A DNA stretch of 64,000 bases from Clostridiales bacterium (GTDB lineage Bacteria; Bacillota; Clostridia; Oscillospirales; Oscillospiraceae), in the NCBI GenBank assembly GCA_004557735.1, contig SFFV01000002.1, positions 62,001-126,000 of the forward strand, given 5' to 3'. How positions within the stretch are numbered: the stretch's first letter is position 1; each line of letters opens with the position of its first letter. Below are positions 48,590 through 58,390 of this stretch, one piece after another. A program made the position numbers and the translations under genes. Below the pieces are notes generated by a model. The model was not told the origin of the DNA. It did no database searches and saw only the letters and a list, made by a program, of their open reading frames with translations.

Positions 48590-49522
48590 TTATTCCGTTT
48601 TGTTCAGCGCGCAAAGCGCCGCAGCAATGCGGGTGGCGCAGCGCGCGTTATTCAGCGCAAGCTGCACATTCGTTTCAAAGCTCTCGCCGCCGGTCAGTTC
48701 CTTGACCTTGGCAAGAAGGAACGGAGTGATGTTCTTGCCGTGGACATCCGCCTCGTCCGCTGCCTGCAGCGCCGCGGTGATGATGCGTTCCATATACTCA
48801 TGATCGAGCGCATATTCTTCCGGAACCGGGTTGCCGACGAGAATGCCGCCGGTAAAACCGACGCCCCGCTGCGCATGAATGATCGAGGCGATCTCCGCTT
48901 CGCTCTGCGCCGCGTAGTCCACGCCGAAACCGCTCTTGCGGCAGAAGAACGCCGGGAAATCGGCCGTCTGATTCCCGATAACGGGAACGCCCATCGTCTC
49001 AAGATATTCAAGCGTGCGGCCGATATCGAGGATCTGCTTGGCGCCGGCGCATACGACCGTAACGGGCGTGTGTGCAAGCTCCTGCAGGTCGGCGGAAATA
49101 TCCATGGAATCCTGACCGCCGCGGTGTACGCCGCCGATGCCGCCGGTGGCAAACACGGGGATGCCTGCCATGGCTGCAATGATCATCGTAGAGGCGACGG
49201 TTGTCGCGCCGGTGCGGCCGAGGGCAACGTAGACCGCTACGTCACGGCGGCTCACCTTGCCAATGTTCTCGGCACGGCACATGATCTTCAGCTCATCCGC
49301 CGTGAGACCGACTTTGAGGCGGCCCTTAACGATCGCACAGGTCGCCGGAACGCCGCCGAGCGAGCGGATGACTTCCTCCACGCGATGTGCAAAATCCAGA
49401 TTGTCCGGATACGGCATACCGTGGCTGAGGATGGTGCTTTCCAGCGCGACAACGGGCTTATTCTCGTTTAGCGCCTGCCGGATCTCGGGCAGAATGTCCA
49501 GATATTTTTCAAAGCTGTTCAT
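48590..49522 (-). CDS. psuG: Pseudouridine-5'-phosphate glycosidase
   Basis: 310 residues. Diagnostic PsuG regions: VALESTILSHGMPYPDNL, the catalytic-lysine region LSRRDVAVYVALGRTGATTV-like (actual KVSRRDVAVYVALGRTGATT), GIPVFATGGIGGVHRG and MGVPVIGNQTADFPAFF. It splits pseudouridine 5'-phosphate into uracil and ribose 5-phosphate. It overlaps the upstream kinase gene by 4 bases; the two form the pseudouridine degradation pathway. Confidence 0.95.
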   Translation of the reverse strand: MNSFEKYLDILPEIRQALNENKPVVALESTILSHGMPYPDNLDFAHRVEEVIRSLGGVPATCAIVKGRLKVGLTADELKIMCRAENIGKVSRRDVAVYVALGRTGATTVASTMIIAAMAGIPVFATGGIGGVHRGGQDSMDISADLQELAHTPVTVVCAGAKQILDIGRTLEYLETMGVPVIGNQTADFPAFFCRKSGFGVDYAAQSEAEIASIIHAQRGVGFTGGILVGNPVPEEYALDHEYMERIITAALQAADEADVHGKNITPFLLAKVKELTGGESFETNVQLALNNARCATRIAAALCALNKTE

Positions 49523-50460
49523 AATTCCTTTTCCTCCAGAATCTTGTTGATGAGCTCTGCGCTCATCCCCGGGCTGACGGTTCCGGCGCTGGTAACGGCA
49601 ATGATCCCCGCCGCCAAAGCCCAGCGCGCCGCGTGCTCAGGAGTGAAGCGGTGCAGGTAAGCATATAAAAGTCCGGCCATAAAGGCGTCTCCCGCGCCGG
49701 TGGCATCCACCATCCGGCTTACGGGAGGAAGCGCGGCATAGAATCTCGCGCCGCTGCGGTCGGCCCAGTAGCAGCCGCGCTGCCCCATGCTGACAACGAC
49801 ACAGTGCGTGCCACGCTCAAGAAGAGCATCCGCAGCACGCTCCATATCGGCATCGTTGGTAATCTCGCAGCCGGTCATGGCTGCAAGCTCCAGTACATTG
49901 GGCTTGAGACAGTAAAGCTTCCCGGCAAACGGGCCGAGACGCCGGGCATACGTTGTGGAGACCGGGTCGGAAAAGACCGGCACTCCGGCGAGCGCGTCGG
50001 AGGTAATCCATTCAAGGGCCTCCGGCGTCAGGCAGGGATCACACACAACGGCGTCCGCTTTGCGTAATTCATCCCGGTTTCCCTCAAGCCAGTCGGGGGT
50101 GATATGCTCCAAAATACGCATATCGGACATACCGATGAACATATCCCCCTCAGGGTCGATAAGCGCCATATAGCTGGAGCTGACGCAATCCGGGCAGAAA
50201 AGCATGTGCGACATATCCATCCCGACGGCCTCGCCGGAGGCGAGAATCCCGCGGCCGTAAAGATCGTCGCCGACAGCGGAGAACAGGGCGGTTTTCTCGC
50301 CCATGCGGGAGAGGTTTTCCAGAATATTCCGCGTTACCCCGCCGGGGGACGTGTGGAGAAAGCCGGGATTGGAGTCGCGCAGAATAAGTGCGGCGCGGCT
50401 GCGCCCGTGCAGATCCATGTTGGCCGCGCCGATACCCGCGGTAAAGCGTTTTTCCGTCAT
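49519..50460 (-). CDS. psuK: Pseudouridine kinase, PfkB family
   Basis: 313 residues of the ribokinase fold: GGVTRNILENLSRMG near the N-terminus and the catalytic anion hole ATGAGDAFMAGLLYAYL with Asp near the C-terminus. The sequence DSNPGFLHTSPGGVTRN resembles PsuK. With PsuG it converts pseudouridine from RNA turnover to uracil and ribose 5-phosphate. It starts one base inside the tyrS stop, so the genes form one operon. Confidence 0.88.
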   Translation of the reverse strand: MTEKRFTAGIGAANMDLHGRSRAALILRDSNPGFLHTSPGGVTRNILENLSRMGEKTALFSAVGDDLYGRGILASGEAVGMDMSHMLFCPDCVSSSYMALIDPEGDMFIGMSDMRILEHITPDWLEGNRDELRKADAVVCDPCLTPEALEWITSDALAGVPVFSDPVSTTYARRLGPFAGKLYCLKPNVLELAAMTGCEITNDADMERAADALLERGTHCVVVSMGQRGCYWADRSGARFYAALPPVSRMVDATGAGDAFMAGLLYAYLHRFTPEHAARWALAAGIIAVTSAGTVSPGMSAELINKILEEKEL

Positions 50461-51680
50461 TATTTCAAAACTACGCGCTTGAAATTCTTCTTGCCGCGGC
50501 GCAGGACAACACCTTTCCGCAGCATATCGGCGTCAAATGACCTGGCAATGTCGGTGACCTTCTCTTCCCCGCACAGGACGCCGCCCTGCTGGATGTTTCG
50601 CCGCGCATCGCTGCGGGAAGTGCACAGGCCGCTCAGCACAAGAAGACTCATAATGTCTGCCGTTCCGTCTACGAGATCGCTTTCGGAAATGATGGACTCC
50701 GGTACATGCTCCGTACTGCCGCTGCCGAAAATGGCTCTCGCCTTCTCCTGCGCAGCAGCGGCCTCATCCTCGCCGTGGACCATTTTGGTTAGCTCGTAAG
50801 CCAGAATCTCCTTGGCGGTATTGAGCTGCGCGTCCTTCCAGGCCGCCATCTCGTCGATCTGTTCAAGCGGGAGGAACGTGAGCATGCGGATGCACTTCAT
50901 AACATCCGCGTCATCCACATTGCGCCAGTACTGATAGAAATCAAACGGAGAGGTCTTGTTCGCGTCAAGCCAGACGGCGTTGCCCGCCGTTTTGCCCATC
51001 TTCTTGCCCTGCGAGTCGGTCAGAAGCGTAATGGTCATCGCATAGGCGTCCTTGCCAAGTTTTTTGCGGATAAGCTCCGTGCCGCCGAGCATATTGCTCC
51101 ACTGATCGTCGCCGCCGAACTGCATGTTGCAGCCGTATTCCTTGAAAAGGTGGTAGAAGTCGTAGCTCTGCATGATCATATAGTTGAACTCAAAGAAGCT
51201 CAAGCCCTTTTCCATACGCTGCTTGTAGCACTCGGCGCGGAGCATATTGTTCACGCTGAAGCAGGTGCCGACCTCGCGAAGAAGCTCAATATAATTAAGA
51301 TCCAGCAGCCAGTCGGCATTGTTGACCATGAGAGCCTTACCATCACCGAATTCGATGAAGCGCTCCATCTGGCGGCGGAAGCATTCGGCGTTGTGGTCGA
51401 TATCCGCCTTGGTGAGCATCTTACGCATATCGGTACGTCCCGAGGGATCGCCGATCATCGTGGTACCGCCGCCGATGAGCGCAACCGGCTGGTTGCCCGC
51501 CATCTGCAGGCGCTTCATAAGCGTGAGCGCCATGAAGTGACCGGCCGTCAGGCTGTCCGCCGTGCAGTCAAAGCCGATATAAAAGCGAGCCTTCCCGTTA
51601 TTGATCAGGTCGCAGATCTCCTGTTCATCGGTGACCTGCGCGATCAGGCCACGCCGGACAAGCTCTTCGTAAATTTGCAT
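50460..51680 (-). CDS. tyrS: Tyrosyl-tRNA synthetase
   Basis: 406 residues. Class I catalytic core with FYIGFDCTADSLTAGHFMAL (HIGH-like), GGDDQWSNMLGG and KKMGKTAGNAVWL (KMSKS-like), and a C-terminal S4 RNA-binding domain (LSGLCTSRSDARRNIQQGG). AGGAGAAAC precedes the ATG. Only 45 bases separate it from recN; no T-box leader is present, unlike many Firmicutes tyrS genes. Confidence 0.95.
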   Translation of the reverse strand: MQIYEELVRRGLIAQVTDEQEICDLINNGKARFYIGFDCTADSLTAGHFMALTLMKRLQMAGNQPVALIGGGTTMIGDPSGRTDMRKMLTKADIDHNAECFRRQMERFIEFGDGKALMVNNADWLLDLNYIELLREVGTCFSVNNMLRAECYKQRMEKGLSFFEFNYMIMQSYDFYHLFKEYGCNMQFGGDDQWSNMLGGTELIRKKLGKDAYAMTITLLTDSQGKKMGKTAGNAVWLDANKTSPFDFYQYWRNVDDADVMKCIRMLTFLPLEQIDEMAAWKDAQLNTAKEILAYELTKMVHGEDEAAAAQEKARAIFGSGSTEHVPESIISESDLVDGTADIMSLLVLSGLCTSRSDARRNIQQGGVLCGEEKVTDIARSFDADMLRKGVVLRRGKKNFKRVVLK

Positions 51681-51725
51681 CGATGTTTCTCCTTTTTATA
51701 TTTTTACGCAGTGCAGGCAGATCCC

Positions 51726-53411
51726 TTAGGATAGAGACGCACGGAACCGCTCATCCCGCGCAAGAAGCTCCTCGGCTCCCGCAAGCTGCGTATCGGTGAT
51801 CACGTCACCGCCGCTCAGTCGCGCCAGCTCGTACTGCCGTCCTTCGCGGTCGAGAAGGCGGATGTTCGTAAAGGTACGTCCGCCGTGCTCGGACTTCTCA
51901 ACAAGATACTGCTGCTGCGCCATCGCCGCGATCTGCGGAAGATGGGTCACGCAGAGTACCTGCTTCGTCCGGGCAAGGGAGGCAAGTTTTTCCGCAACCC
52001 GCTGCGCAGCGACGCCGGACACGCCGGTGTCGATCTCATCAAAGATCAGCGCGTCTACGCCGTCCTTTTCGGCAAAAACATTTTTGAGCGCCAGCATGAT
52101 GCGGGAAAGCTCGCCGCCGGAGGCAATGCGGCTGATCGGCCCGAGTGCTTCTCCGGCGTTTGCCGACATAAGGAAGTTCACCTCGTCCGCACCGGAGGCG
52201 GACAGAGCGTTTTTGCCCTCGCGGGAGACGAGCCGGACCTCAAAGCGGACCGACGGCATGCTGAGATCCCGAAGCTCGCCGACGACGCGCTTCTCAAGCC
52301 GCTTCGCTGCGGCTTTCCGGATATCGGTGAGCGCGTGCGCCTGCCTCTCAGCGCGGGCATATGCCTTCGCCATTTCCTTTTCGAGCTGCTCAAGCCGGTC
52401 GCCGGCATATTCCAGCTCGTCAAGACGGCGCTCAGAGTCAGCAAGCAGCGCAGCAAGTCCCTCTTCGTCTGTGGAATATTTCTTTTCCAGACGGCGCAGC
52501 AGCGAAAGCCGCTCCTCCAGCCGGTCGTATTCTTCCGGAGAAAAGTCCAGAAGCTGCTGTTTTTCGCGGAGGCGCTCGGAGGCGTCCTCTATCGCGAGCC
52601 GCGCGCCGCGGATGATCTCTTCCGTTTCAGAGAGATCGGCGCTCCACGCGCTGGCGCGGGAAACATTATACTCTGCATCGCCGCACTGTGCAAGAGCGCT
52701 GCTGTCGGAATCATAGAGCGCAGCGAGGGCGGCAGATATATGCTCCGTCAGCTTTTCGCTGTTGCGAAGAAGATCGCGCCGCTCCATAAGCTCCGCCTCT
52801 TCGCCGGGGCGCAGCTCCGCTTTCGTGAGTTCGGCGACCCGGTAGCGCAGGCTTTCTTCCAAACGCTGCTTTTCCGTCTCATCCATAGTGAGACGTTCGG
52901 TTTCGCGGACAAGGACACGATAGGCATCATACGTCTCGCGGTACGACGAAAGAGCCTCGCCGCACTCGCCGAAGGCATCCAGATAGTCAAGATGCCGCCG
53001 CTCGTCGAGAAGCTGGCGGCCGTCGTTCTGCCCGTGGATATCCAGCAGAAGTGTCCCCAGCTCGCGCAGCTGTGATGCAGTGACCGGCACGCCGTTGACG
53101 CGTCCGGATGTTTTTCCGTCCGCGGCAATACGGCGCTGCAATATGATCTCGCCCTCATCCGTGTCGATCTCATTGTCGGCGCACCAGCGTTCCGCCTGCG
53201 CCGATGCAAAAGACGCCGTAACGGAGGCCCGTTCCGTACCGGAGCGGACGAGCTCACGGCTGACGCGGTTGCCGAGGACGGCGTTGAGCGAATCGATGAT
53301 GATCGACTTGCCCGCGCCCGTTTCGCCGGTCAATACGCTAAGCCCGGCAGAAAATTCCACATCCGCGCATTCAATGACGGCGATATTTTCAATGTGGAGT
53401 GTTTTGAGCAT
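51726..53411 (-). CDS. recN: DNA repair protein RecN
   Basis: 561 residues, SMC-like: Walker A LTGETGAGKSIIIDSLNAVL, long coiled-coil arms (for example residues 150-370), signature ASGGELSRIMLAL, Walker B ALIFDEIDTGVSG and the D-loop region CVTHLPQIAAMAQQQ. RecN acts in double-strand break repair. Its ATG overlaps the argR stop by one base. Order dxs-tlyA-nadK-argR-recN is the usual Firmicutes arrangement. Confidence 0.95.
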   Translation of the reverse strand: MLKTLHIENIAVIECADVEFSAGLSVLTGETGAGKSIIIDSLNAVLGNRVSRELVRSGTERASVTASFASAQAERWCADNEIDTDEGEIILQRRIAADGKTSGRVNGVPVTASQLRELGTLLLDIHGQNDGRQLLDERRHLDYLDAFGECGEALSSYRETYDAYRVLVRETERLTMDETEKQRLEESLRYRVAELTKAELRPGEEAELMERRDLLRNSEKLTEHISAALAALYDSDSSALAQCGDAEYNVSRASAWSADLSETEEIIRGARLAIEDASERLREKQQLLDFSPEEYDRLEERLSLLRRLEKKYSTDEEGLAALLADSERRLDELEYAGDRLEQLEKEMAKAYARAERQAHALTDIRKAAAKRLEKRVVGELRDLSMPSVRFEVRLVSREGKNALSASGADEVNFLMSANAGEALGPISRIASGGELSRIMLALKNVFAEKDGVDALIFDEIDTGVSGVAAQRVAEKLASLARTKQVLCVTHLPQIAAMAQQQYLVEKSEHGGRTFTNIRLLDREGRQYELARLSGGDVITDTQLAGAEELLARDERFRASLS

Positions 53412-53860
53412 TACAGCATGGCCTCAATTTCCCGGCAGAAATCCAGCGCCGCCTGCACATCGCGCATGGCGAGAAACGCGGTATCGTCTCCCGCGAGCGT
53501 TCCGACAAGATTGGGGACATCCAGATTGTCGAGCATGGATGCCGCAGCGTTCGCCAGACCGGGCAGTGTGTGAATGACAACAAGGTTCTGTGCCGTATCA
53601 AAGCTCACGACACATTCGCGGAAGATTTTCCGCAGACGTTCCAGTTGGTCGCCGGAATCCTCCCGCGTGGGAACGGTATAGCGGTAGCCGCCGTCGGGGC
53701 AAAGCTCCTTTACCAGACGGAGTTCACGTATATCACGCGAGAGCGTTGCCTGTGTGCTTTTCACGCCGCGCTCCCGCAGCGCCGCGATGAGCTGATTTTG
53801 TGTTTCAATGTTCTGCTCCTGAATCAACGCAAGGATCTCTTCCTGTCGCTTTGATTTCAC
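53411..53860 (-). CDS. argR: Arginine repressor ArgR/AhrC
   Basis: 149 residues from the GTG at 53860, which has AAAGAGGTGA upstream and gives the family length. N-terminal winged helix (QNQLIAALRERGVKSTQATL, SRDIRELRLVKE) and C-terminal oligomerisation domain with the arginine-binding GTLAGDDTAFLAMRD. It controls arginine biosynthesis and catabolism in response to L-arginine. An ATG further upstream (53887) sits before the Shine-Dalgarno. Confidence 0.93.
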   Translation of the reverse strand: MKSKRQEEILALIQEQNIETQNQLIAALRERGVKSTQATLSRDIRELRLVKELCPDGGYRYTVPTREDSGDQLERLRKIFRECVVSFDTAQNLVVIHTLPGLANAAASMLDNLDVPNLVGTLAGDDTAFLAMRDVQAALDFCREIEAML

Positions 53861-53876
53861 GGGGCAATCACCTCTT

Positions 53877-54737
53877 TCATTTATCAACTAATTTTTCAAA
53901 TACAATATCAAAGAAGCTGCGGTCCTTGACGCGCGCCATCAAAAGCGTTTTCTCGGACCGAGCTACGACAAGCTCATCTCCGTCAAGGAAAGGAACGGCT
54001 ACGCCATCCACGGAGAGGAAAACCTCCTTATCTCCCTGATCTACGGTGCGGATGGACACCTCCCGGTCCGCTTTCAAAACATAGGAGCGCGCCGCAAGGC
54101 GGAAAGTGCAGATCGGAGTGAGGATGATGCAGTCGGCACAGGGCTCAACGATCGGCCCGCCGGCCGCCATGGAGTAAGCGGTGGAACCGGTCGGCGTAGA
54201 GGCGATCATTCCGTCGCCGGAAAACGCCGTGATCTCCCGCCCGTCGCTGAACGCTTCGAGCTTAACAACGCTGACGGAGGCGCGGACAACCGCTTCGTTG
54301 AGGGCGCTTCCGGAAAAGACAAGATTCCCCTTTCTAAACAGCTTCAGATCGAGCATCATGCGCGCCTGCACGGAGTAATGCCCATCGGCAACCTCCAGTA
54401 TACAGTCCATTTCGGTTTGCTCCAGTTCGGCGAGAAAGCCCTTGTTTCCGAGATTCACGCCGAGAATTGGAACGCCGGAACCGGCAAGATACCGGGAAAG
54501 CTGCAAAATCGTGCCGTCGCCGCCAAGAGAAACAACGAGCCGCGCGCCGGGCAGCGCCGACGGGAGCGCAACGGTCGGAATACCGGGCGGCCAAGTGTTT
54601 TCAAGACCGTCGCTGAGAAACGGCGCAATCCGGACCTCGTGCCCGCGCACACGCAGCGTATCGGCAAGCAATATCGTAGACTCCAGGCCGTGATCGCGGT
54701 GTGCGTTCGGGCAAAGAAGAATGTATCCGTCCTTCAT
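53877..54737 (-). CDS. nadK: NAD kinase
   Basis: 286 residues with the signature VVSLGGDGTILQLSRYL (GGDGT) and GVNLGNKGFLAELEQ, plus STPTGSTAYSMAAGGPI. It makes NADP from NAD with ATP or polyphosphate. The start overlaps the tlyA stop by 4 bases. Confidence 0.95.
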   Translation of the reverse strand: MKDGYILLCPNAHRDHGLESTILLADTLRVRGHEVRIAPFLSDGLENTWPPGIPTVALPSALPGARLVVSLGGDGTILQLSRYLAGSGVPILGVNLGNKGFLAELEQTEMDCILEVADGHYSVQARMMLDLKLFRKGNLVFSGSALNEAVVRASVSVVKLEAFSDGREITAFSGDGMIASTPTGSTAYSMAAGGPIVEPCADCIILTPICTFRLAARSYVLKADREVSIRTVDQGDKEVFLSVDGVAVPFLDGDELVVARSEKTLLMARVKDRSFFDIVFEKLVDK

Positions 54738-55546
54738 TTATTTGAATCCTTTCCGTGCGCCGCGTGAGACGCGGCGACGAGCGCGTCAATGTCCGGCTCG
54801 GGAATGCTCTCCGCTCCCCTTTTGAGCCAGGCAAGATACTCAATGTTTCCCTCCGGGCCGCGGATGGGAGAGAAATCCAGCCCACGCACACCGAAACCGC
54901 ACTCCGGAGCATAACGCAGAAACTCGCGAAGCACGTCCGCGTGGACAGCCGGATCGCGCACAACGCCTTTTTTTCCGACCCTGTCTTTCCCCGCTTCAAA
55001 CTGCGGCTTGACAAGACAAACCATCTCGCCCTCGGGCTTCAAAAGCGCGGCAACCGGGCTCAAAACAAGCCGGAGGGAGATGAAGCTCAGGTCGGCAACG
55101 GCGACGTCCATTTCCTCGGCAATCTGCTCGTGCGTGACATGGCGGATGTTCGTCCGCTCCATGCACACAACGCGAGGATCGGTGCGAAGACTCCAGGCAA
55201 GCTGGCCGTAGCCTACATCTACGGCGTAGACCTTGGCTGCGCCGTTTTGGAGCAGCACGTCCGTAAAGCCGCCGGTGGAAGCGCCGCAGTCGATACACCG
55301 GGCGCCCTTGACATCGACAGGAAACACCCGCAGCGCTTTTTCAAGCTTCCACCCGCCGCGGCTGACGTAAGGGAGCGTTTCACCCCGCATTTCCACCGCG
55401 GCATCCTCCGCCACGGAGGTGCCGGGCTTCGTTTCCTTCTGTCCGTTTACATACACGCTGCCCGCCATGATATACGCCTTGGCACGTTCACGGCTCTCGG
55501 CGAGGCCTTTATCAAACACAAACTGATCAAGCCGGATCTTTTTCAC
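54734..55546 (-). CDS. tlyA: TlyA-family rRNA 2'-O-methyltransferase (S4 plus FtsJ-like domain)
   Basis: 270 residues from GTG at 55546, with AAGGAG upstream. N-terminal S4 domain (RLDQFVFDKGLAESRERAKA, YIMAGSVYVNGQ) and a Rossmann methyltransferase domain (CIDCGASTGGFTDVLLQNGA, VDVGYGQLAWSL, VKPQFEAGKD). TlyA proteins methylate rRNA cytidines in some bacteria; clostridial members are often annotated as hemolysin. The start lies inside dxs (20-base overlap). Confidence 0.9.
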   Translation of the reverse strand: MKKIRLDQFVFDKGLAESRERAKAYIMAGSVYVNGQKETKPGTSVAEDAAVEMRGETLPYVSRGGWKLEKALRVFPVDVKGARCIDCGASTGGFTDVLLQNGAAKVYAVDVGYGQLAWSLRTDPRVVCMERTNIRHVTHEQIAEEMDVAVADLSFISLRLVLSPVAALLKPEGEMVCLVKPQFEAGKDRVGKKGVVRDPAVHADVLREFLRYAPECGFGVRGLDFSPIRGPEGNIEYLAWLKRGAESIPEPDIDALVAASHAAHGKDSNK

Positions 55547-57395
55547 ACATAATCTCCTTTGCCGCAGCGACAACGCCTTCCGTATCAAGATGCAGGCAGT
55601 GCTGAAGCTGACTGACCGATCCGTGGGGTACGACGCCGCGGCCGAGATCGAGCAGCCGTGCGCCGCGAAGCAATACGCCGTTCACCGCAGCGTCGGAAAG
55701 CAGCAGCGTGCCCAGGCTCCCGGAGCGGCATGCCTCCTCTACCATGATGAACCGTCCGGTTTTCCGCAGGGACTCCCGGACAGTCTCCGGAGCGAGCGGC
55801 AGCAGACGGTTGAGTTTAATCACCTCGGCACGTATGCCGTCGTCGGAAAGCCGATCCGCCGCGGAAAGCGCCGCGTTAACGCTGATGCCGTAAGTGACGA
55901 TCGTGATATCATCTCCGGAACGCAGCAGGGTCGAATCCTCGCGGGAATGATCGTCGGTATATTCTCCCTCACCCCCGCGGGGATAGCGGAGCGCTACCGG
56001 CCCGGATTTTTCCCGCACAGCGATCGAGAGCATGGAGTCCAATTCCCGAAAGCTCGCCGGGGCATAAACGGTCATATTCGGCACGGACCCGAGATACGCA
56101 ATATCAAACGAACCCTGATGCGTGACGCCGTCGTGCCCGACAAGGCCGGCGCGGTCCACCGCCAAAACGACGTGCAGTCCCATGAGACCGATATTCTCGA
56201 TCAGCATATCGTAGGAGCGCTGGAGGAATGTGGAATAAACAGCGAAAATCGGCGTCAGGCCCTGCTTCGCCATTCCTGCGCACATCGCGGCGGCGTGCTC
56301 CTCGGCAATACCGAGTTCAAAGTACCGGTTCGGAAAACGGCGGGCAAACTCCGACAGCCCCGTTCCGTGCTCCATCGCCGCCGTAACGGCGCAGACTGTC
56401 GGAACCTTCTCCGCAAGCGCGACCGCCGAAGCGCCGAACACGGCGGAAAAATCGGCGGCGGGCTGCTCCGTTATGCCGGCATCCGGATCGAAGGGGTTGA
56501 CACCGTGGTATATCTGCGGTTTTTCCTCCGCGGGCGCATAGCCCTTCCCCTTCACTGTCACCGCATGGACAACGACCGGGCGGCGGAGATCCTTCGCCCA
56601 GCGCAGCGTCATTTCAAGCGCTTTCTCGTCGTGGCCGTCCACCGGCCCGATATAGTAAAAGCCGAGATCGTCAAAAATGCCGGACGGCAGAAGGCGCGCT
56701 TTGATCCGTTCCTTGAGTCGATGCAGTTCCTCGTAGGCATGCGGATGCTTCTTCATAACGCGGCGGTAGGTCCTCTTAAAGCGGAGATACCCCGGGCGTG
56801 TGCGCGCGCGACGAAGCAGCCTGGCAACGCCGCCGACGTTCTCGTTAATGGACATACCGTTGTCGTTAAGAACGACCACAGCGGCTTCGCGGCTCGCGCC
56901 GAGATCGCTCAATCCCTCATAGCACATGCCGCCGGTCATGGCGCCGTCGCCCACAACGGCAACAACGTCATAGCTTCCGTGTATGAGCGTCCGGGCGCGT
57001 GCCATGCCCGCCGCCAGCGACACCGAGTCGGAGGCATGGCCGGCAAGGAAAGGATCGGCGTTGCTCTCGCACGGCTTGGGAAAACCGGAAATACCGTCGA
57101 GCTGGCGCAGCGTATCAAAGGAATCGCGGCGTCCGGTCAGAATCTTGTGGACGTAGGACTGATGCCCAACATCGAACAATATCCGGTCCTTCATCGGGTC
57201 ATAGACGCGGTGAAGCGCAACCGTAAGCTCAACGCTGCCGAGATTTGAGGCAAGATGTCCGCCGGTGTGCGAAACGTTTTCCACAAGAAATTCGCGTATG
57301 TCACGGCAAAGCTCCGGAATGTCTCGCTCGGGCACGGCACGGAGATCGGCGTTGCTGTTTATGCTATATAAAAGACTTTTTTCTTTCTGGTTCAA
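55527..57395 (-). CDS. dxs: 1-deoxy-D-xylulose-5-phosphate synthase
   Basis: 622 residues. TPP-dependent enzyme: GHQSYVHKILTGR, the TPP motif VVGDGAMTGGMCYEG, then EHAAAMCAGMAKQGLTPIF and the catalytic-Arg region DRAGLVGHDGVTHQGSFD. First step of the non-mevalonate isoprenoid route (pyruvate plus glyceraldehyde 3-phosphate). The start at 57395 is TTG with GAGGGG upstream. Preceded at 100 bases by ispA, which uses the pathway's products. Confidence 0.95.
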   Translation of the reverse strand: MNQKEKSLLYSINSNADLRAVPERDIPELCRDIREFLVENVSHTGGHLASNLGSVELTVALHRVYDPMKDRILFDVGHQSYVHKILTGRRDSFDTLRQLDGISGFPKPCESNADPFLAGHASDSVSLAAGMARARTLIHGSYDVVAVVGDGAMTGGMCYEGLSDLGASREAAVVVLNDNGMSINENVGGVARLLRRARTRPGYLRFKRTYRRVMKKHPHAYEELHRLKERIKARLLPSGIFDDLGFYYIGPVDGHDEKALEMTLRWAKDLRRPVVVHAVTVKGKGYAPAEEKPQIYHGVNPFDPDAGITEQPAADFSAVFGASAVALAEKVPTVCAVTAAMEHGTGLSEFARRFPNRYFELGIAEEHAAAMCAGMAKQGLTPIFAVYSTFLQRSYDMLIENIGLMGLHVVLAVDRAGLVGHDGVTHQGSFDIAYLGSVPNMTVYAPASFRELDSMLSIAVREKSGPVALRYPRGGEGEYTDDHSREDSTLLRSGDDITIVTYGISVNAALSAADRLSDDGIRAEVIKLNRLLPLAPETVRESLRKTGRFIMVEEACRSGSLGTLLLSDAAVNGVLLRGARLLDLGRGVVPHGSVSQLQHCLHLDTEGVVAAAKEIMCEKDPA

Positions 57396-57443
57396 TACAA
57401 ATGCTTCCCCTCACACTGTTGGCTCAATTATAATAGCAAAAAC

Positions 57444-57473
57444 AAACACCCTTTACAAGTGCAAAGGGTGTTT
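57444..57473 (-). terminator. Hairpin between ispA and dxs
   Basis: AAACACCCTTT / AAAGGGTGTTT, perfect 11-bp stem, loop 8. On the minus strand the hairpin runs into GTTTTTGC, so it can end ispA transcripts partly; dxs then needs its own start. Confidence 0.7.
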
Positions 57474-57508
57474 TGAAATAAAATATTCACATTTTTCCCG
57501 GGAAATAT

Positions 57509-58390
57509 TCATTTTCTGCGTTCCGCCAGAAGGTCTGCAAGCCAGCAGAGAAACTCCGTATCCGCAAAATGACTGCCAAGAGCGGATTTTGCCTTATCCG
57601 TGTGGAAACGCACGAGGCGGCCGCATTCCGCAATGCCGAGAAGAGAGACGAACGTTGTCTTTTTCTCCGCGGCATCCGACCCGATCGGTTTGCCCAGCTC
57701 GTCCTCTGTGGATATCGTGTCGAGTACGTCGTCGCGGATCTGAAAGGCCAGTCCGAGATTCGTAGCAAATTCCTCTGCTGCCGACACCTGCTCCGGCGTA
57801 CCTCCGGCGCACTGGACGCCCATGACGCATGCGGCGCGAAGCAGCGCTCCGGTTTTCAGCCGGTGGATTACGCAAAGCTCTTCCTGTGTGACCGGGCGGC
57901 CTTCCTTGCTTGTATCCAGATATTGTCCGCCGCACATTCCCTGCTCAGCGGCGGCAAATGCAAGGGTTTTTGCCATGGCGGCAGTACGATCCGGTGCGAC
58001 CGGCGCGGATAAAACGGAGAAATACGCCGCCGATTGCAGCGCGTCTCCGGCGAGGACGGCGTTGGTCTCCCCAAACACCTTGTGGCACGTGGGTTTTCCG
58101 CGGCGAAGATCGTCGTTATCCATGCACGGGAGATCGTCGTGAATCAGCGAGTATGTATGCAGCATTTCAACGCCGCAGGCGGCGGGCAGGGCTGCCGCGC
58201 GTTCTCCGCCGGATATCTCGCAGAATTTTATCAGCAGCAGAGGACGTATTCGCTTTCCTCCGGCAAGAAGGGAGTAGCGCATGGCGTCCAGAAGCTCCTT
58301 CTGCGGACAGTCCGTCATAAAATATGACTCGAGCGCGGTGTTGATGTCGTTTTGAATGGCTTTATATTCGCTGAAATGATCCATGCTCAT
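57509..58390 (-). CDS. ispA: Farnesyl diphosphate synthase
   Basis: 293 residues. First Asp-rich motif LIHDDLPCMDNDDLRRGK, second FQIRDDVLD and GGKRIRPLLL near the N-terminus are those of short-chain trans-prenyl synthases (GPP/FPP). Product length is inferred. Start overlaps the xseB stop by 4 bases. Confidence 0.93.
   Translation of the reverse strand: MSMDHFSEYKAIQNDINTALESYFMTDCPQKELLDAMRYSLLAGGKRIRPLLLIKFCEISGGERAAALPAACGVEMLHTYSLIHDDLPCMDNDDLRRGKPTCHKVFGETNAVLAGDALQSAAYFSVLSAPVAPDRTAAMAKTLAFAAAEQGMCGGQYLDTSKEGRPVTQEELCVIHRLKTGALLRAACVMGVQCAGGTPEQVSAAEEFATNLGLAFQIRDDVLDTISTEDELGKPIGSDAAEKKTTFVSLLGIAECGRLVRFHTDKAKSALGSHFADTEFLCWLADLLAERRK

Noticed and set aside
51681..51725. T-box leader before tyrS
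   Set aside because: Only 45 bases separate it from recN, too short for a T-box and without the TGGNACC element.
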